Shown here: in pieces, positions 8,977 to 18,355 of the stretch
Layout: every line of letters begins with the position of its first letter
How positions within the stretch are numbered: position 1 is the first letter of the stretch
From: Cellulophaga tyrosinoxydans
GTDB lineage: Bacteria; Bacteroidota; Bacteroidia; Flavobacteriales; Flavobacteriaceae
Length of the DNA stretch: 64,000 nucleotides
Assembly (NCBI RefSeq): GCF_900176415.1
Contig: NZ_FWXO01000001.1
Coordinates: 1,298,053 to 1,362,052, forward strand
Direction: 5' to 3'
The notes under the pieces: generated by a model
Seen by the model: only the letters and a program-made list of their open reading frames with translations
Databases searched by the model: none
What the model was told of the DNA's origin: nothing
Made by a program: the position numbers and the translations under genes

Positions 8977-10854
8977 CTATCTTTTTAGTGCAAAATGTCC
9001 CTTATATGTAGTGCCATCAACCTGTATCACATACCAATAATCATCTGCGGGTAAATTTTTATTATTAAAAGTCCCATCCCATTCTACAGTAGAATTTGAA
9101 AAGTTTTTTAATAGCTTACCATACCGGTCAAAGATATTAACTTCAAAATTAGTGTAGAATTCTAATCCACCAATATCAAAACGATCATTGGTGCCATCAC
9201 CATTAGGTGTAAAAAATTTAGGAATTACAAAATGAATATAAAGTAATGTAGCTATTCCACAACCGCTTTTTTCTCTTACGTATATGGTGTATATTCCGCC
9301 TTCTATATTTAAAAAGAGTCCACTATCCTGATAATTAATGCCATTAATAGAATATTCAAAATTACCTACTTCATTTGCTAAGTTTATTTCAATATCGTAA
9401 TCATTAGAATTTACCTCTTCTATTTTCGGAGTATCTATTTGTTTAAGTTGTATTGTTTTTGTGCTAGAACAGTTGGCACTATTGGTCACTGTAACGGTAT
9501 AAATACCTTCTGTAGTAGTAAGTATAGTTTCAGTAGTTGCACCAGTATTCCATAAATAGCTTACGTTTTGCACATTGGCAGATAAAAGTGCATTTTCATT
9601 CTCGCAAAAGGTTAAATTTTCATCTATAACAACGGGTAAATCTATAAACTGAATGGTTACCGCAGTTCTACCTGCTGATGGGCAATCTCTTAGAAGGGTA
9701 CGAGCTTCGGCATAATATGTGCCAGGTGTAGTGGGATGATACTCCAGGCTTTTTTCTGATAGTAAATTTCCGCCAGTTGGGGCATCATACCAATTTATAG
9801 TTGCAAAATTTGGGACACTTGCACTAACCGTTTTAGTTTCGTTTACGCAGGCTTGTACATCACCATTACTCAAAGGATTGCTAGGTTGAGCAATAATAAG
9901 AATATCAAATATTTCAGATACTGTGCTGCAAAGTTGATTGGCAAGATTTACCGCATCTTCTGCTACTTTTACACGATAATAAGAGGTTGCTAGTAGAGGT
10001 GGTGTGGCATAGTTTTGAGTTGTAGCACCAGGAATATCTGTCCAATTAATGCCATCCGAGCTTTCTTGCCATTGGTAGGCATGGGTAGCGTAAATAGAAA
10101 AATCGGGCGATGCAGTTATTGTCGTTGAAACCGCTCCATTCACTTGGCATGCTTCAATATTAGTTCGGTTCTGATTGTCTTGAATATCAATATAATCACC
10201 ACAAGTTCTAAAAACAATATCATCAATAGCTAAATCATTGCCGCAACCACCAGGTCCGTTATTAATCATTTTTAAAATTACAGAAGTTTGCCCTGGCACG
10301 GTTTGAAAAACAAGGCCGTATTGTTCCCATATCGGCGATGTTCTATTGGGAATGTTTCCAGTGTCTCCAGTAGCCAATAAATTAGTATCAGTGGCATCCC
10401 AAATTTGAAACTTTACATTTATAGGTATACCACCTCCATTACAACTTCCGGCAGGAAGAAGATTTATTAACCATGATGAAAATTCATATGAGGTATTTTC
10501 ACATAGCCCTGTTACAGTTCTCCTATAAAACTCTCCGGGTGTAAAATCTGCATTTACAACTAAAGATTTTCCATTAGTATCATTAGGGGTGTGATCTGCG
10601 CTATCATGCCAATTGTAAAAATTTGTTCTGTTTGATATGGTGTAACTCCCATCATTTGGAGTGCCATTTGTAAAAGTATATGTGGTTATTCCTGCTGCCA
10701 ACGCAGGGCCCGCTGTAGTTCCTGAACCGAAAGTTTCGGTAAAAATAGGATCACCAGAATTGCCAGTGCAAAAGCCTAACTGAGCATTTCCAGAGTGAAT
10801 AGATAGCCCTAAAACAAAAAAGTTTAGAATAAGTATTTTACAAATAGTGTTCAC
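8977..10854 (-). CDS. Large secreted protein with T9SS type B C-terminal sorting domain
   Basis: This 625-residue exported protein has a signal peptide ending near HSGNAQ. It continues with a cysteine-containing jelly-roll-like region (about residues 30-220, TPGEFYRRTVTGLCENTSYEF), repeated Ig-like segments (AYQWQESSDG; SYLWNTGATTETI), and a C-terminal gliding-motility-type domain (FFTPNGDGTNDRF and NIFDRYGKLLKNF, ending GHFALKR). This C-terminal domain directs export by the type IX system and surface attachment. The start codon is GTG, since no ATG precedes the signal peptide. It is probably an adhesin or surface-matrix protein; no catalytic motif is seen. Confidence 0.85.
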   Translation of the reverse strand: MNTICKILILNFFVLGLSIHSGNAQLGFCTGNSGDPIFTETFGSGTTAGPALAAGITTYTFTNGTPNDGSYTISNRTNFYNWHDSADHTPNDTNGKSLVVNADFTPGEFYRRTVTGLCENTSYEFSSWLINLLPAGSCNGGGIPINVKFQIWDATDTNLLATGDTGNIPNRTSPIWEQYGLVFQTVPGQTSVILKMINNGPGGCGNDLAIDDIVFRTCGDYIDIQDNQNRTNIEACQVNGAVSTTITASPDFSIYATHAYQWQESSDGINWTDIPGATTQNYATPPLLATSYYRVKVAEDAVNLANQLCSTVSEIFDILIIAQPSNPLSNGDVQACVNETKTVSASVPNFATINWYDAPTGGNLLSEKSLEYHPTTPGTYYAEARTLLRDCPSAGRTAVTIQFIDLPVVIDENLTFCENENALLSANVQNVSYLWNTGATTETILTTTEGIYTVTVTNSANCSSTKTIQLKQIDTPKIEEVNSNDYDIEINLANEVGNFEYSINGINYQDSGLFLNIEGGIYTIYVREKSGCGIATLLYIHFVIPKFFTPNGDGTNDRFDIGGLEFYTNFEVNIFDRYGKLLKNFSNSTVEWDGTFNNKNLPADDYWYVIQVDGTTYKGHFALKR

Positions 10855-10965
10855 GTTTTAGAGATATGTTTTTTAGTGAATAGAATAATTATTTTATCGC
10901 TGATGTTTCTTTTTTGAAAGTTGAAGGTAAGCTAACATAATCTTTCCCCTTTCCCATAATAAACT

Positions 10966-10973
10966 TATTTTTG
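10966..10973 (+). promoter_or_regulatory. -7 promoter element (TATTTTTG) of leuS
   Basis: The site TATTTTTG matches TAnnTTTG and lies 41 nt before the leuS start. A TTTC at 10943-10946 sits 19 nt upstream, near the spacing expected for the Bacteroidetes -33 element. Confidence 0.55.
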
Positions 10974-11013
10974 CAGCGCATTAGAACCGAATGGGTTTAA
11001 ACAATTTTTTATA

Positions 11014-13983
11014 ATGAACTACGATTTCACAGAGATTGAAGCCAAATGGCAGAAATATTGGGCAGTAAACCAAACATTTAAAGCAGTAAATAATTCTGAT
11101 AAAGAAAAATTTTACGTGTTAGATATGTTTCCTTATCCTTCGGGTGCAGGCTTGCATGTTGGCCATCCGTTAGGGTATATCGCTAGTGATATTTATGCGC
11201 GGTACAAGAGACATAAGGGATTTAATGTATTGCATCCAATGGGGTATGATTCTTTTGGCTTGCCAGCAGAACAATATGCCATCCAAACTGGACAACATCC
11301 TGCAATAACTACTGAAACCAATATTGCCAGATATAGAGAGCAATTAGATAAAATTGGTTTCTCTTTTGATTGGAGTCGCGAAGTACGTACTTCTAATCCT
11401 GATTATTATAAATGGACACAGTGGATTTTTATTCAACTGTTCAATTCGTGGTATAACAACGATTCTAATAAAGCAGAAGACATTGCTACTTTAGTTTCAA
11501 TTTTTGAAAAAGAGGGTAATGAAACTGTAAATGCAGTTTCTGATGAAGATATTGTAGCTTTTACAGCAGAAGAGTGGAAAGCTTTTGATACAAAAAAGCA
11601 ACAAGAAATTCTTTTGCAATACAGACTTACCTATTTAGCAGATACTGAGGTAAACTGGTGTCCGGCTTTAGGTACGGTATTGGCTAATGATGAAATCGTA
11701 AATGGAGTTTCAGAACGAGGTGGTCACCCTGTTATTCGTAAAAAAATGACACAGTGGAGTATGCGAATTTCTGCATACGCACAACGTTTGTTAGATGATT
11801 TAGCTACCATAGATTGGCCACAACCATTAAAAGATTCGCAAACCAATTGGATTGGGAGAAGTCAAGGAGCTTCAGCGGTCTTCAAAGTTAAGGGTCACGA
11901 TGCCGTTATTGATGTATTTACAACGAGACCCGACACCATTTTTGGAGTTTCATTTATGACTTTAGCGCCAGAGCATGAATTGGTGTCTAAAATTACAACT
12001 CCAGAGCAGAAAGCTGAGGTTGAGGCTTATATAGAAGCTACTGCAAAACGTAGCGAGCGTGAGCGTATGGCTGACGTTAAAACTATTTCAGGGGTGTTTA
12101 CAGGTGCTTTTGCCGAACATCCTTTCACGAAAGAACCAATTCCTATCTGGATTGGCGATTATGTGCTGGCAGGTTATGGTACAGGAGCTGTAATGGCAGT
12201 GCCTTGTGGCGATCAGCGCGATTATGATTTTGCGAAGCATTTTAACATTCCAATTCCTAATATTTTTGAAGGTGTAGATATTTCTGAAGAAGCATTTGCT
12301 GATAAAGAAAAAACGATAATTACAAATTCTGATTTCTTAAATGGCTTGCCTTATAAGAAAGCGATGAAATTAGCCATTTACGAACTGGAAAAAATAGGAC
12401 AAGGGAAGGGGAAAATCAACTACCGTTTGCGTGATGCTGTTTTTAGCCGTCAACGTTATTGGGGTGAGCCGTTCCCGGTATATTATGTTGATGGAATGCC
12501 ACAAATGATAGATGCTAAGCATTTACCTATTGCATTACCTGAAGTTGAAAAATACTTGCCAACCGAAACAGGCGAGCCACCATTAGGGAATGCTACCGTT
12601 TGGGCTTGGGACACGGTTTCTAACAGCGTTGTAGATAACAGTAAGATAAATAACACCACCGTGTGGCCTTTAGAATTAAATACCATGCCAGGTTGGGCGG
12701 GAAGTAGTTTCTACTTTAACCGATACATGGACCCAAATAATGAGAATGAAATATTCTCAAAAACAGCGATAGACTATTGGCAAGATGTAGATTTATACAT
12801 TGGTGGTAGCGAGCACGCTACAGGGCACTTATTATACGCGCGTTTTTGGCAAAAATTCTTGTTTGATAAAGGTGTTGTGCCTAAAAACGAGTTTGCTAAA
12901 AAACTGATCAACCAAGGGATGATTACGGGTACGAGTGCTTTTGTTTATGGTTTTGGTGTAGGGGTTAAAAATATAGATGAAAATAAGGGGGTAGTAAAAC
13001 TTCAAAGATATATTGTCCCGAAATATTCATTTGACAAAGCTGTAAAAGGAGATTTTGATGATTTAATGTTAAGCGTTGTAGAAAAAGAGCTTTCTAGATT
13101 CAAAGAAGTTGGAAATATTGATGTTGAATGGGATAAAAGTTTATCTGCTTTAACTCCTCTTCATGTTGATGTTAATTTCATTGATGCGTCAAATGTTTTA
13201 GATAAAGAATTATTATTAAATGACATAAAGTACTCTGATTTAGAATTTGTTTCTGAGAATGAATACATTGTCGGCCGCGAGGTTGAAAAAATGTCTAAAT
13301 CTAAATACAATGTGGTGAGTCCTGATAGTATTTGTGAAGAATATGGAGCAGATAGTTTACGTTTATACGAGATGTTTTTAGGGCCTTTGGAGCAGTCCAA
13401 ACCTTGGAATACGGCTGGTATTACAGGAACACATGGTTTCCTTAAAAAATTATGGAAATTATATCACACTGGAGAAAATGGAGCATTTTATGTTACTAAC
13501 TCCCCTCCTTTGGAGGGGTCGGGGGAGGCTTTAAAAACCTTGCATAAAACCATTAAAAAAGTAGAAGAAGATATTGAGAATTTCTCGTTCAACACTTCGG
13601 TATCGACTTTTATGATTGCAGTAAATGAACTTTCAGCTCAAAAATGTACCAGTAGAAGCATATTGGAGCAATTAATAATTTTAGTTTCGCCTTATGCACC
13701 ACATATAGCAGAAGAACTATGGAATAAATTAGGGCATTCAGAATCTATTTCGACAGCCCCTTTTCCAAAGTTTGATGCATCGCATTTAGTAGAAAGTAGC
13801 AAAGAATATCCAGTTTCTTTTAATGGAAAAATGCGTTTTAAATTAGAACTTCCAATGGATTTTTCTAAAGATCAAATTGAAGAGGCAGTAATGTCTCACG
13901 AAAAAACAATAGAGCAATTAGCGGGTAGAGCACCTAAAAAAGTGATAATAGTTCCTGGAAAAATTATCAATATTGTAGGTTAA
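11014..13983 (+). CDS. leuS: Leucyl-tRNA synthetase
   Basis: The enzyme charges tRNA-Leu. Class I motifs are present: the HIGH variant HVGH in FPYPSGAGLHVGHPLGY, and KMSKS in EKMSKSKYNVVSPDS near residue 760. The editing domain (TTRPDTIFGVSFM and the GTGAVMAVPCGDQRDYDF region) is intact. The 989 residues include a long insertion before KMSKS, as in other Bacteroidetes LeuRS. At about residues 829-840 the protein reads NSPPLEGSGEAL, encoded by a GC-rich palindrome that looks like an inserted repeat (see the separate entry). The reading frame stays open, so the enzyme is probably functional. Confidence 0.96.
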   Translation: MNYDFTEIEAKWQKYWAVNQTFKAVNNSDKEKFYVLDMFPYPSGAGLHVGHPLGYIASDIYARYKRHKGFNVLHPMGYDSFGLPAEQYAIQTGQHPAITTETNIARYREQLDKIGFSFDWSREVRTSNPDYYKWTQWIFIQLFNSWYNNDSNKAEDIATLVSIFEKEGNETVNAVSDEDIVAFTAEEWKAFDTKKQQEILLQYRLTYLADTEVNWCPALGTVLANDEIVNGVSERGGHPVIRKKMTQWSMRISAYAQRLLDDLATIDWPQPLKDSQTNWIGRSQGASAVFKVKGHDAVIDVFTTRPDTIFGVSFMTLAPEHELVSKITTPEQKAEVEAYIEATAKRSERERMADVKTISGVFTGAFAEHPFTKEPIPIWIGDYVLAGYGTGAVMAVPCGDQRDYDFAKHFNIPIPNIFEGVDISEEAFADKEKTIITNSDFLNGLPYKKAMKLAIYELEKIGQGKGKINYRLRDAVFSRQRYWGEPFPVYYVDGMPQMIDAKHLPIALPEVEKYLPTETGEPPLGNATVWAWDTVSNSVVDNSKINNTTVWPLELNTMPGWAGSSFYFNRYMDPNNENEIFSKTAIDYWQDVDLYIGGSEHATGHLLYARFWQKFLFDKGVVPKNEFAKKLINQGMITGTSAFVYGFGVGVKNIDENKGVVKLQRYIVPKYSFDKAVKGDFDDLMLSVVEKELSRFKEVGNIDVEWDKSLSALTPLHVDVNFIDASNVLDKELLLNDIKYSDLEFVSENEYIVGREVEKMSKSKYNVVSPDSICEEYGADSLRLYEMFLGPLEQSKPWNTAGITGTHGFLKKLWKLYHTGENGAFYVTNSPPLEGSGEALKTLHKTIKKVEEDIENFSFNTSVSTFMIAVNELSAQKCTSRSILEQLIILVSPYAPHIAEELWNKLGHSESISTAPFPKFDASHLVESSKEYPVSFNGKMRFKLELPMDFSKDQIEEAVMSHEKTIEQLAGRAPKKVIIVPGKIINIVG
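13498..13530 (+). repeat. GC-rich palindromic repeat element inside the leuS coding sequence
   Basis: The stretch has a perfect stem CCCCTCC (13502-13508), a TTT loop and GGAGGGG (13512-13518), followed by TCGGGGGAGG. It stands out sharply from the AT-rich coding sequence around it and is read in frame as about ten residues (SPPLEGSGEA). Its form resembles short palindromic repeats that I believe are dispersed between genes in Flavobacteriaceae. I read it as a repeat that inserted in frame at a tolerant site near the C-terminal anticodon-binding part. Confidence 0.65.
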
Positions 13984-13997
13984 CAAATAGAATATTT

Positions 13998-14026
13998 CAA
14001 TCTATCGCTAAGATAGCGGTAGATTG
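13998..14026 (+). terminator. Hairpin after leuS, likely terminator
   Basis: A two-part stem CAATCTA-t-CGCTA, loop AGA, TAGCG-g-TAGATTG lies 14 nt after the leuS stop. A T-rich tract follows a few bases later but is not a perfect U-run. It is probably a terminator; it could also be a repeat. Confidence 0.55.
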
Positions 14027-14406
14027 GGATGTTTTCCCTCTAAAAATCTATATTTCTATTGCTAATAATTTAAGACTTTCTGTTATAATCTGAATTTAAA
14101 GCATCAATTTTATTATTTATACAAAACAAAGTATGTGTAATTGTTAAAAGTCTGAATTTTAGTCAATCTATAACAATTTGTGAGGTTTTTGTTTTTTTAT
14201 TAAAACTATTTGTAGCAAATTTGATGCGACTAATTATAATTAAAATTGACATTGGTGAAATAATTTATTTTTCAAAAAATAACTTACCTAGCCATTGTCT
14301 TTTTTAGTTTTTATTCCTATCGAAATAAGCCGTAAATGTCTGTATTACAGATTTTTATTTATACGGCAAGTTTTATTTTAACTAAAAGTATTAATACATT
14401 AAGCAA
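14027..14406. other. Long AT-rich non-coding gap between leuS and alanine dehydrogenase
   Basis: About 380 nt without a credible reading frame. Apart from the leuS hairpin it contains only runs of A and T and no exact TAnnTTTG element that I can place confidently. It presumably holds the alanine dehydrogenase promoter and leader. I see no riboswitch-like or tRNA-like fold. Confidence 0.5.
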
Positions 14407-15498
14407 ATGAAAGTAGGTATTCCAAAAGAAATTAAAAATAACGAGAGTCGTGTAGGTATGACTCCAGGTGGAGTGTTTGAACTTATTAAAAATAATCACG
14501 AAGTATTTGTGCAATCATCGGCAGGTGAAAATAGTGGTTTTTTAGATGAGGCCTATGAAAATGCAGGTGCTGTTATTTTAAAAACAATTGAGGAGGTATA
14601 CGCGGTTGCTGATATGATTGTTAAGGTAAAAGAGCCTATAGAAAAAGAGTATAGTCTTATTAAAAAAGGACAAATTGTATTTACCTATTTCCATTTTGCA
14701 TCAAGCGAGCCTTTAACTAAAGCAATGATAGAGAGTGGCTCAATTTGTATTGCATATGAAACTGTAGAAGATAGAGACGGTGGTTTACCTTTATTAACGC
14801 CTATGTCTGAGGTAGCTGGTAGAATGTCTATTCAACAAGGAGCAAAATATTTAGAGAAACCTGTTAAAGGTCGTGGACTTTTATTAGGTGGAGTTCCTGG
14901 TGTTCCTCCAGGGAAAGTTTTAATTCTTGGTGCGGGGGTAGTTGGTATGCAAGCTGCTAAAATGGCATCTGGTTTAGGTGCGCAGGTTACTATTCTTGAT
15001 ATTGATATGAAACGTTTGCGTTATGCAAATGATGTTTTACCTTCTAACTGTACTACATTATTCTCAAACGAGTATAATATTAGAGAGCATGTGCAAACGC
15101 ATGATTTAATTATTGGAGGTGTTTTACTAAAAGGTAAAAAAGCACCTAATTTAATTACGAGAGACATGCTTAAGACCATGAAATCTGGTGCTGTAATCGT
15201 AGATGTTGCTGTGGATCAAGGTGGTTGTGTTGAAACCACAAGACCTACTACCCACGAGGATCCTATTTATATTATTGATGATATTGTACATTATTCTGTA
15301 GCTAACATGCCAGGAGCAGTACCTTACACCTCTACTTTGGCACTTACTAATGTTACCACTAGTTATGCAGTTAAAATTGCAAACATGGGATGGAAAAAAG
15401 CTTTGGCTTCTGACCCAGGTTTACAAAAGGGATTAAACATTTCTGAAGGTGAAGTAGTGTATAAAGAAATTATAGAAGCTTTTGACTGGGTTTCATAA
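14407..15498 (+). CDS. ald: Alanine dehydrogenase
   Basis: The enzyme interconverts L-alanine and pyruvate plus ammonia with NAD. The N-terminal family signature MKVGIPKEIKNNESRVGMTP is complete. The Rossmann motif (VLILGAGVVGMQAAKMASGLGA) lies near residue 175 and the active-site block (SVANMPGAVPYTSTLALTN) near 298. At 363 residues it has the usual length. The sequence EAGRMS-type catalytic region (MSEVAGRMSIQQGA) distinguishes it from transhydrogenase alpha subunits. It stands alone and is followed by a strong terminator. Confidence 0.95.
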   Translation: MKVGIPKEIKNNESRVGMTPGGVFELIKNNHEVFVQSSAGENSGFLDEAYENAGAVILKTIEEVYAVADMIVKVKEPIEKEYSLIKKGQIVFTYFHFASSEPLTKAMIESGSICIAYETVEDRDGGLPLLTPMSEVAGRMSIQQGAKYLEKPVKGRGLLLGGVPGVPPGKVLILGAGVVGMQAAKMASGLGAQVTILDIDMKRLRYANDVLPSNCTTLFSNEYNIREHVQTHDLIIGGVLLKGKKAPNLITRDMLKTMKSGAVIVDVAVDQGGCVETTRPTTHEDPIYIIDDIVHYSVANMPGAVPYTSTLALTNVTTSYAVKIANMGWKKALASDPGLQKGLNISEGEVVYKEIIEAFDWVS

Positions 15499-15521
15499 TA
15501 AGATTCGAAATTAACATACTT

Positions 15522-15575
15522 AAAATCCTGACAAATTTTCCTATTTTTGAAAATAGAAAATTTGGCGGGATTTTT
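15522..15575 (+). terminator. Long hairpin terminator after ald
   Basis: Nested stems pair AAAATCC (15522-15528) with GGATTTT, AAATTTT (15533-15539) with AAAATTT, and CTATTT with AAATAG, ending in a T-run. It lies 24 nt after the ald stop. Confidence 0.75.
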
Positions 15576-15633
15576 GCTTTCTAATAAATAGCAAAGTCAT
15601 TATGCTTTGTTTTTAAAATTTAAAAATAAAACT

Positions 15634-16332
15634 ATGTTTGGATATTATATATTAATTGGTGCTATTGCACTTGTAAGTTGGTTGGTTAGCAGCAAACTAA
15701 AAAGTAAGTTTGAGTTTTACTCAAAAGTACATTTGCGCAATGGAATGAGTGGAGCAGAAATTGCCGAGAAAATGTTAGCAGATCACGGTATTCGTGATGT
15801 AAAAGTAGTTTCAACTCCTGGTATGCTAACAGACCACTATAACCCAGCAAATAAAACGGTAAACTTGAGTGAGGGTGTTTACAATCAGCGTAATGCGTCG
15901 GCAGCAGCTGTGGCGGCACACGAATGTGGTCATGCGGTACAACATGCTACTGCATACGAATGGTTAACTATGCGTTCTAAATTAGTTCCTGTGGTTAGTG
16001 TAACTTCAAGCCTATCTACTTGGGTAGTTTTTGGTGGTTTAGCATTAGGAGCTGCAGCTGGAATAGGATTAGGTTATTATGTTGCCGTTGCTGGTTTAAT
16101 TATGATGAGTTTGGCGACAATATTCAGTTTAGTAACATTGCCTGTGGAATATGATGCTAGTAATCGTGCATTAGCATGGTTAAAAAATAAAAACATTGTA
16201 TCGCAAGAAGAGTACAAAGGATCAGAAGATGCATTAAAATGGGCAGCAAGAACGTATTTAGTTGCTGCTATTGGTTCTATTGCAACATTACTTTATTGGG
16301 CATTACAAGTTTTTGGCGGAAGTAGAGATTAA
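15634..16332 (+). CDS. Membrane zinc metallopeptidase (YugP-like, DUF2268/peptidase-type)
   Basis: This is an integral membrane protein with an N-terminal helix, the zinc-binding motif HECGH at residues 96-100 (AAHECGHAVQHATAYEW), and two or three more helices (about 118-170 and near the C-terminus). This matches the YugP-like neutral zinc metallopeptidase family of about 230 residues. The ATG at 15634 (MFGYYILIG) is chosen over an in-frame TTG 27 nt upstream because it puts the helix directly at the N-terminus. Substrates are not known. Confidence 0.85.
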   Translation: MFGYYILIGAIALVSWLVSSKLKSKFEFYSKVHLRNGMSGAEIAEKMLADHGIRDVKVVSTPGMLTDHYNPANKTVNLSEGVYNQRNASAAAVAAHECGHAVQHATAYEWLTMRSKLVPVVSVTSSLSTWVVFGGLALGAAAGIGLGYYVAVAGLIMMSLATIFSLVTLPVEYDASNRALAWLKNKNIVSQEEYKGSEDALKWAARTYLVAAIGSIATLLYWALQVFGGSRD

Positions 16333-16352
16333 AATATTTTGATTTATAAATT

Positions 16353-16380
16353 AAAAAGCTCCTTTTAAAAGGAGCTTTTT
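16353..16380. terminator. Bidirectional terminator (perfect palindrome)
   Basis: AAAAAGCTCCTTTT is followed directly by its exact reverse complement. The palindrome lies between the convergent ends of the zinc peptidase gene and the Lrp-type regulator, with A and T runs on both sides, so it can stop transcription from either direction. Confidence 0.85.
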
Positions 16381-16390
16381 TTTATGGCCA

Positions 16391-16861
16391 TTAAATGGTA
16401 ATTTGACGTTCTATTTGTTGATCTAGCGATATAAAAGTTTCTGTTCTAGATACTCCATCTATTTGCTGAATCTTATTATTTAGCACTTGCATAAGATGTT
16501 CGTTATCTCTGCAAAGTACTTTTATTAAAATAGACCAGTTTCCTGTTGTATAATGACATTCTAAAACTTCAGGGATTTGTTCTAAGGCTTTAACAGCTAC
16601 GGGATTACTCATAGCTTTCTCCAAATAAATGCCCACATAGGCCATAGTAGAATATCCTAATACCTTTGGGTTTATCACAAATTTAGAACCTGCAATTAAA
16701 CCTGAATTTTCAAGTTTGCGTAATCTTTGATGAATAGCCGCACCTGAAATTCCTATTTTTCTAGCTATTTCTAAAACAGGTTTTCGGGCATCAGTCATTA
16801 AAAAACGAAGGATCTTTTTGTCAATCCCGTCTATTTTGATGTTTTCCTTATCAGATTTCAT
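16391..16861 (-). CDS. Lrp/AsnC family transcriptional regulator
   Basis: This 156-residue DNA-binding protein has an N-terminal winged helix-turn-helix (KILRFLMTDARKPVLEIARKIGISGAAIHQRLRKLE) at about residues 14-50. It has the AsnC-type ligand-binding domain (YTTGNWSILIKVLCRD; ETFISLDQQIERQITI) in the C-terminal half. It is encoded 49 nt downstream of a saccharopine-dehydrogenase-like gene on the same strand, which suggests control of lysine or a related amino acid, but this is inferred from position only. Confidence 0.9.
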   Translation of the reverse strand: MKSDKENIKIDGIDKKILRFLMTDARKPVLEIARKIGISGAAIHQRLRKLENSGLIAGSKFVINPKVLGYSTMAYVGIYLEKAMSNPVAVKALEQIPEVLECHYTTGNWSILIKVLCRDNEHLMQVLNNKIQQIDGVSRTETFISLDQQIERQITI

Positions 16862-16909
16862 TTAAACGATTTCAATTTCGCGCTAAATATAGCTAATTAG
16901 TTTTAATTG

Positions 16910-18283
16910 CTAACTAGCTACGGAGTCTGGATTATAACCTAAATAAGGAACCTCTGTTTCTTTAAATGTAATACCATAATGCTCTAATTCTGCCAGTACG
17001 GGATCATATACATTACTGCTTAAAGGAATTTGAACACCTGGCGTGGTAATTTTTTTATTTAAGATAAGTAAAGAAGTGACGGCAACAGGTAATCCTACTG
17101 TTTTAGACATGGCGGTATGCGAACGATCTTCGCCAATAACAACCATACTTGCATCTATCTGTTTTTTTACACCATTTAATTCATAGCCAAATTTATGGTA
17201 CATGACAATCATATCTTTATCATCATCGGCTAAACTCCAGCTTTCTTCAAGAATGTTTTGAAGTATTTGAGCAGGTGTAGCATTTTTTAGTTTAATAATC
17301 CTTTTATTATCAAATAAATTAAGCTCTTGAAGCTTATCCCACATGATATCGTCTTGATCTATTTTAAGGTAATAGCGTAGTTTAAGTTCCACACTATCGG
17401 TTGGAGAATAGGGAAGAAATAAGTTGGTAAATTCTCTATTAGACATTCCTTCGGAATCCTCAATAGTATAGCTGTCATCGGTCATGCCCAATTGTACAAA
17501 CATATTCCAAGCTTTAGAAAAACCAACCCTACGCATTGTTCCTCGATAGAGCGTTAGTATATCGGTAAGTCCATATGCTTCACGATATTTTAGAGAATCT
17601 CGGTTGGCGTAGACTTCAAACTTACCAAAGCCGTCTATATCCACAAATTCGGTTCTTCTAAATAATTTATGATAGGGAATGTATTTATAGGTGCCTTCTT
17701 GAATAAATTTAGCAGTGCCGCCTTGTCCAGCAATAACCACATTTCTTGGGTTCCAGGTAAATTTATAATTCCATAAGTTATTATCGCATTCTGGTGCAAC
17801 AAGTCCGCCTGTGAACGACTCGAATAAAAGCATTTTTCCACCTTTTGCTTTTATTTTATTAATGATTTGAAGGGCACTCATATGGTCGATTCCTGGGTCG
17901 AGACCTACCTCATTCATAAAAATTAAGCCCTTCTTTTTAGCTTCTTTATCTAATAGTTTTATCTCGTCACTAACATAGGAAGCGGTAACTAAATGTTTTT
18001 CAAATTGAATACAATCCTTTGCAACGGTCATATGCAATCCTGCCGGTAACATAGATACTACAAGATCTATTTGTTGTACTAATTTTTGTCTTTCGGGCGT
18101 GTTTGAAATGTCTAAACCAACAACTTTAAAATTAGTATGTGTTTTAAATTTTTCTGGTATTCCTGCTGGGTTGAGATCAGCTATAATTACATAAAGTTGC
18201 TCTTCAATAGCTTTTTCTAAAAAATAATCTAATAAGTAAGAAGTAGATTTTCCAGCACCTACAACCAGTATTTTCCGCAACAT
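16910..18283 (-). CDS. Saccharopine dehydrogenase family protein
   Basis: The 457-residue protein opens with a nucleotide-binding motif (ILVVGAGKSTSYLLDYFL). The saccharopine reductase pattern follows: VSMLPAGLHMTVAKDCI, NEVGLDPGIDHMSALQII near residue 125, and ESFTGGLVAPE. These indicate a two-domain NAD(P)-dependent enzyme that makes or splits saccharopine in lysine metabolism. The conserved C-terminal part (DRSHTAMSKTVGLPVAV) is present, so the protein is complete. It is next to an Lrp-type regulator. Confidence 0.85.
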   Translation of the reverse strand: MLRKILVVGAGKSTSYLLDYFLEKAIEEQLYVIIADLNPAGIPEKFKTHTNFKVVGLDISNTPERQKLVQQIDLVVSMLPAGLHMTVAKDCIQFEKHLVTASYVSDEIKLLDKEAKKKGLIFMNEVGLDPGIDHMSALQIINKIKAKGGKMLLFESFTGGLVAPECDNNLWNYKFTWNPRNVVIAGQGGTAKFIQEGTYKYIPYHKLFRRTEFVDIDGFGKFEVYANRDSLKYREAYGLTDILTLYRGTMRRVGFSKAWNMFVQLGMTDDSYTIEDSEGMSNREFTNLFLPYSPTDSVELKLRYYLKIDQDDIMWDKLQELNLFDNKRIIKLKNATPAQILQNILEESWSLADDDKDMIVMYHKFGYELNGVKKQIDASMVVIGEDRSHTAMSKTVGLPVAVTSLLILNKKITTPGVQIPLSSNVYDPVLAELEHYGITFKETEVPYLGYNPDSVAS

Positions 18284-18324
18284 AGTTTGTATCTTTAATA
18301 TTGGTATTAAAATTACTCAATTGT

Positions 18325-18332
18325 TATATTTG
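18325..18332 (+). promoter_or_regulatory. -7 promoter element (TATATTTG) of the DUF423 gene
   Basis: TATATTTG fits TAnnTTTG and lies 23 nt before the start codon. A TTG at 18301-18303 is 21 nt upstream and can serve as the -33 element. Confidence 0.55.
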
Positions 18333-18355
18333 TAAAAATAATAATCATTTTAGTT

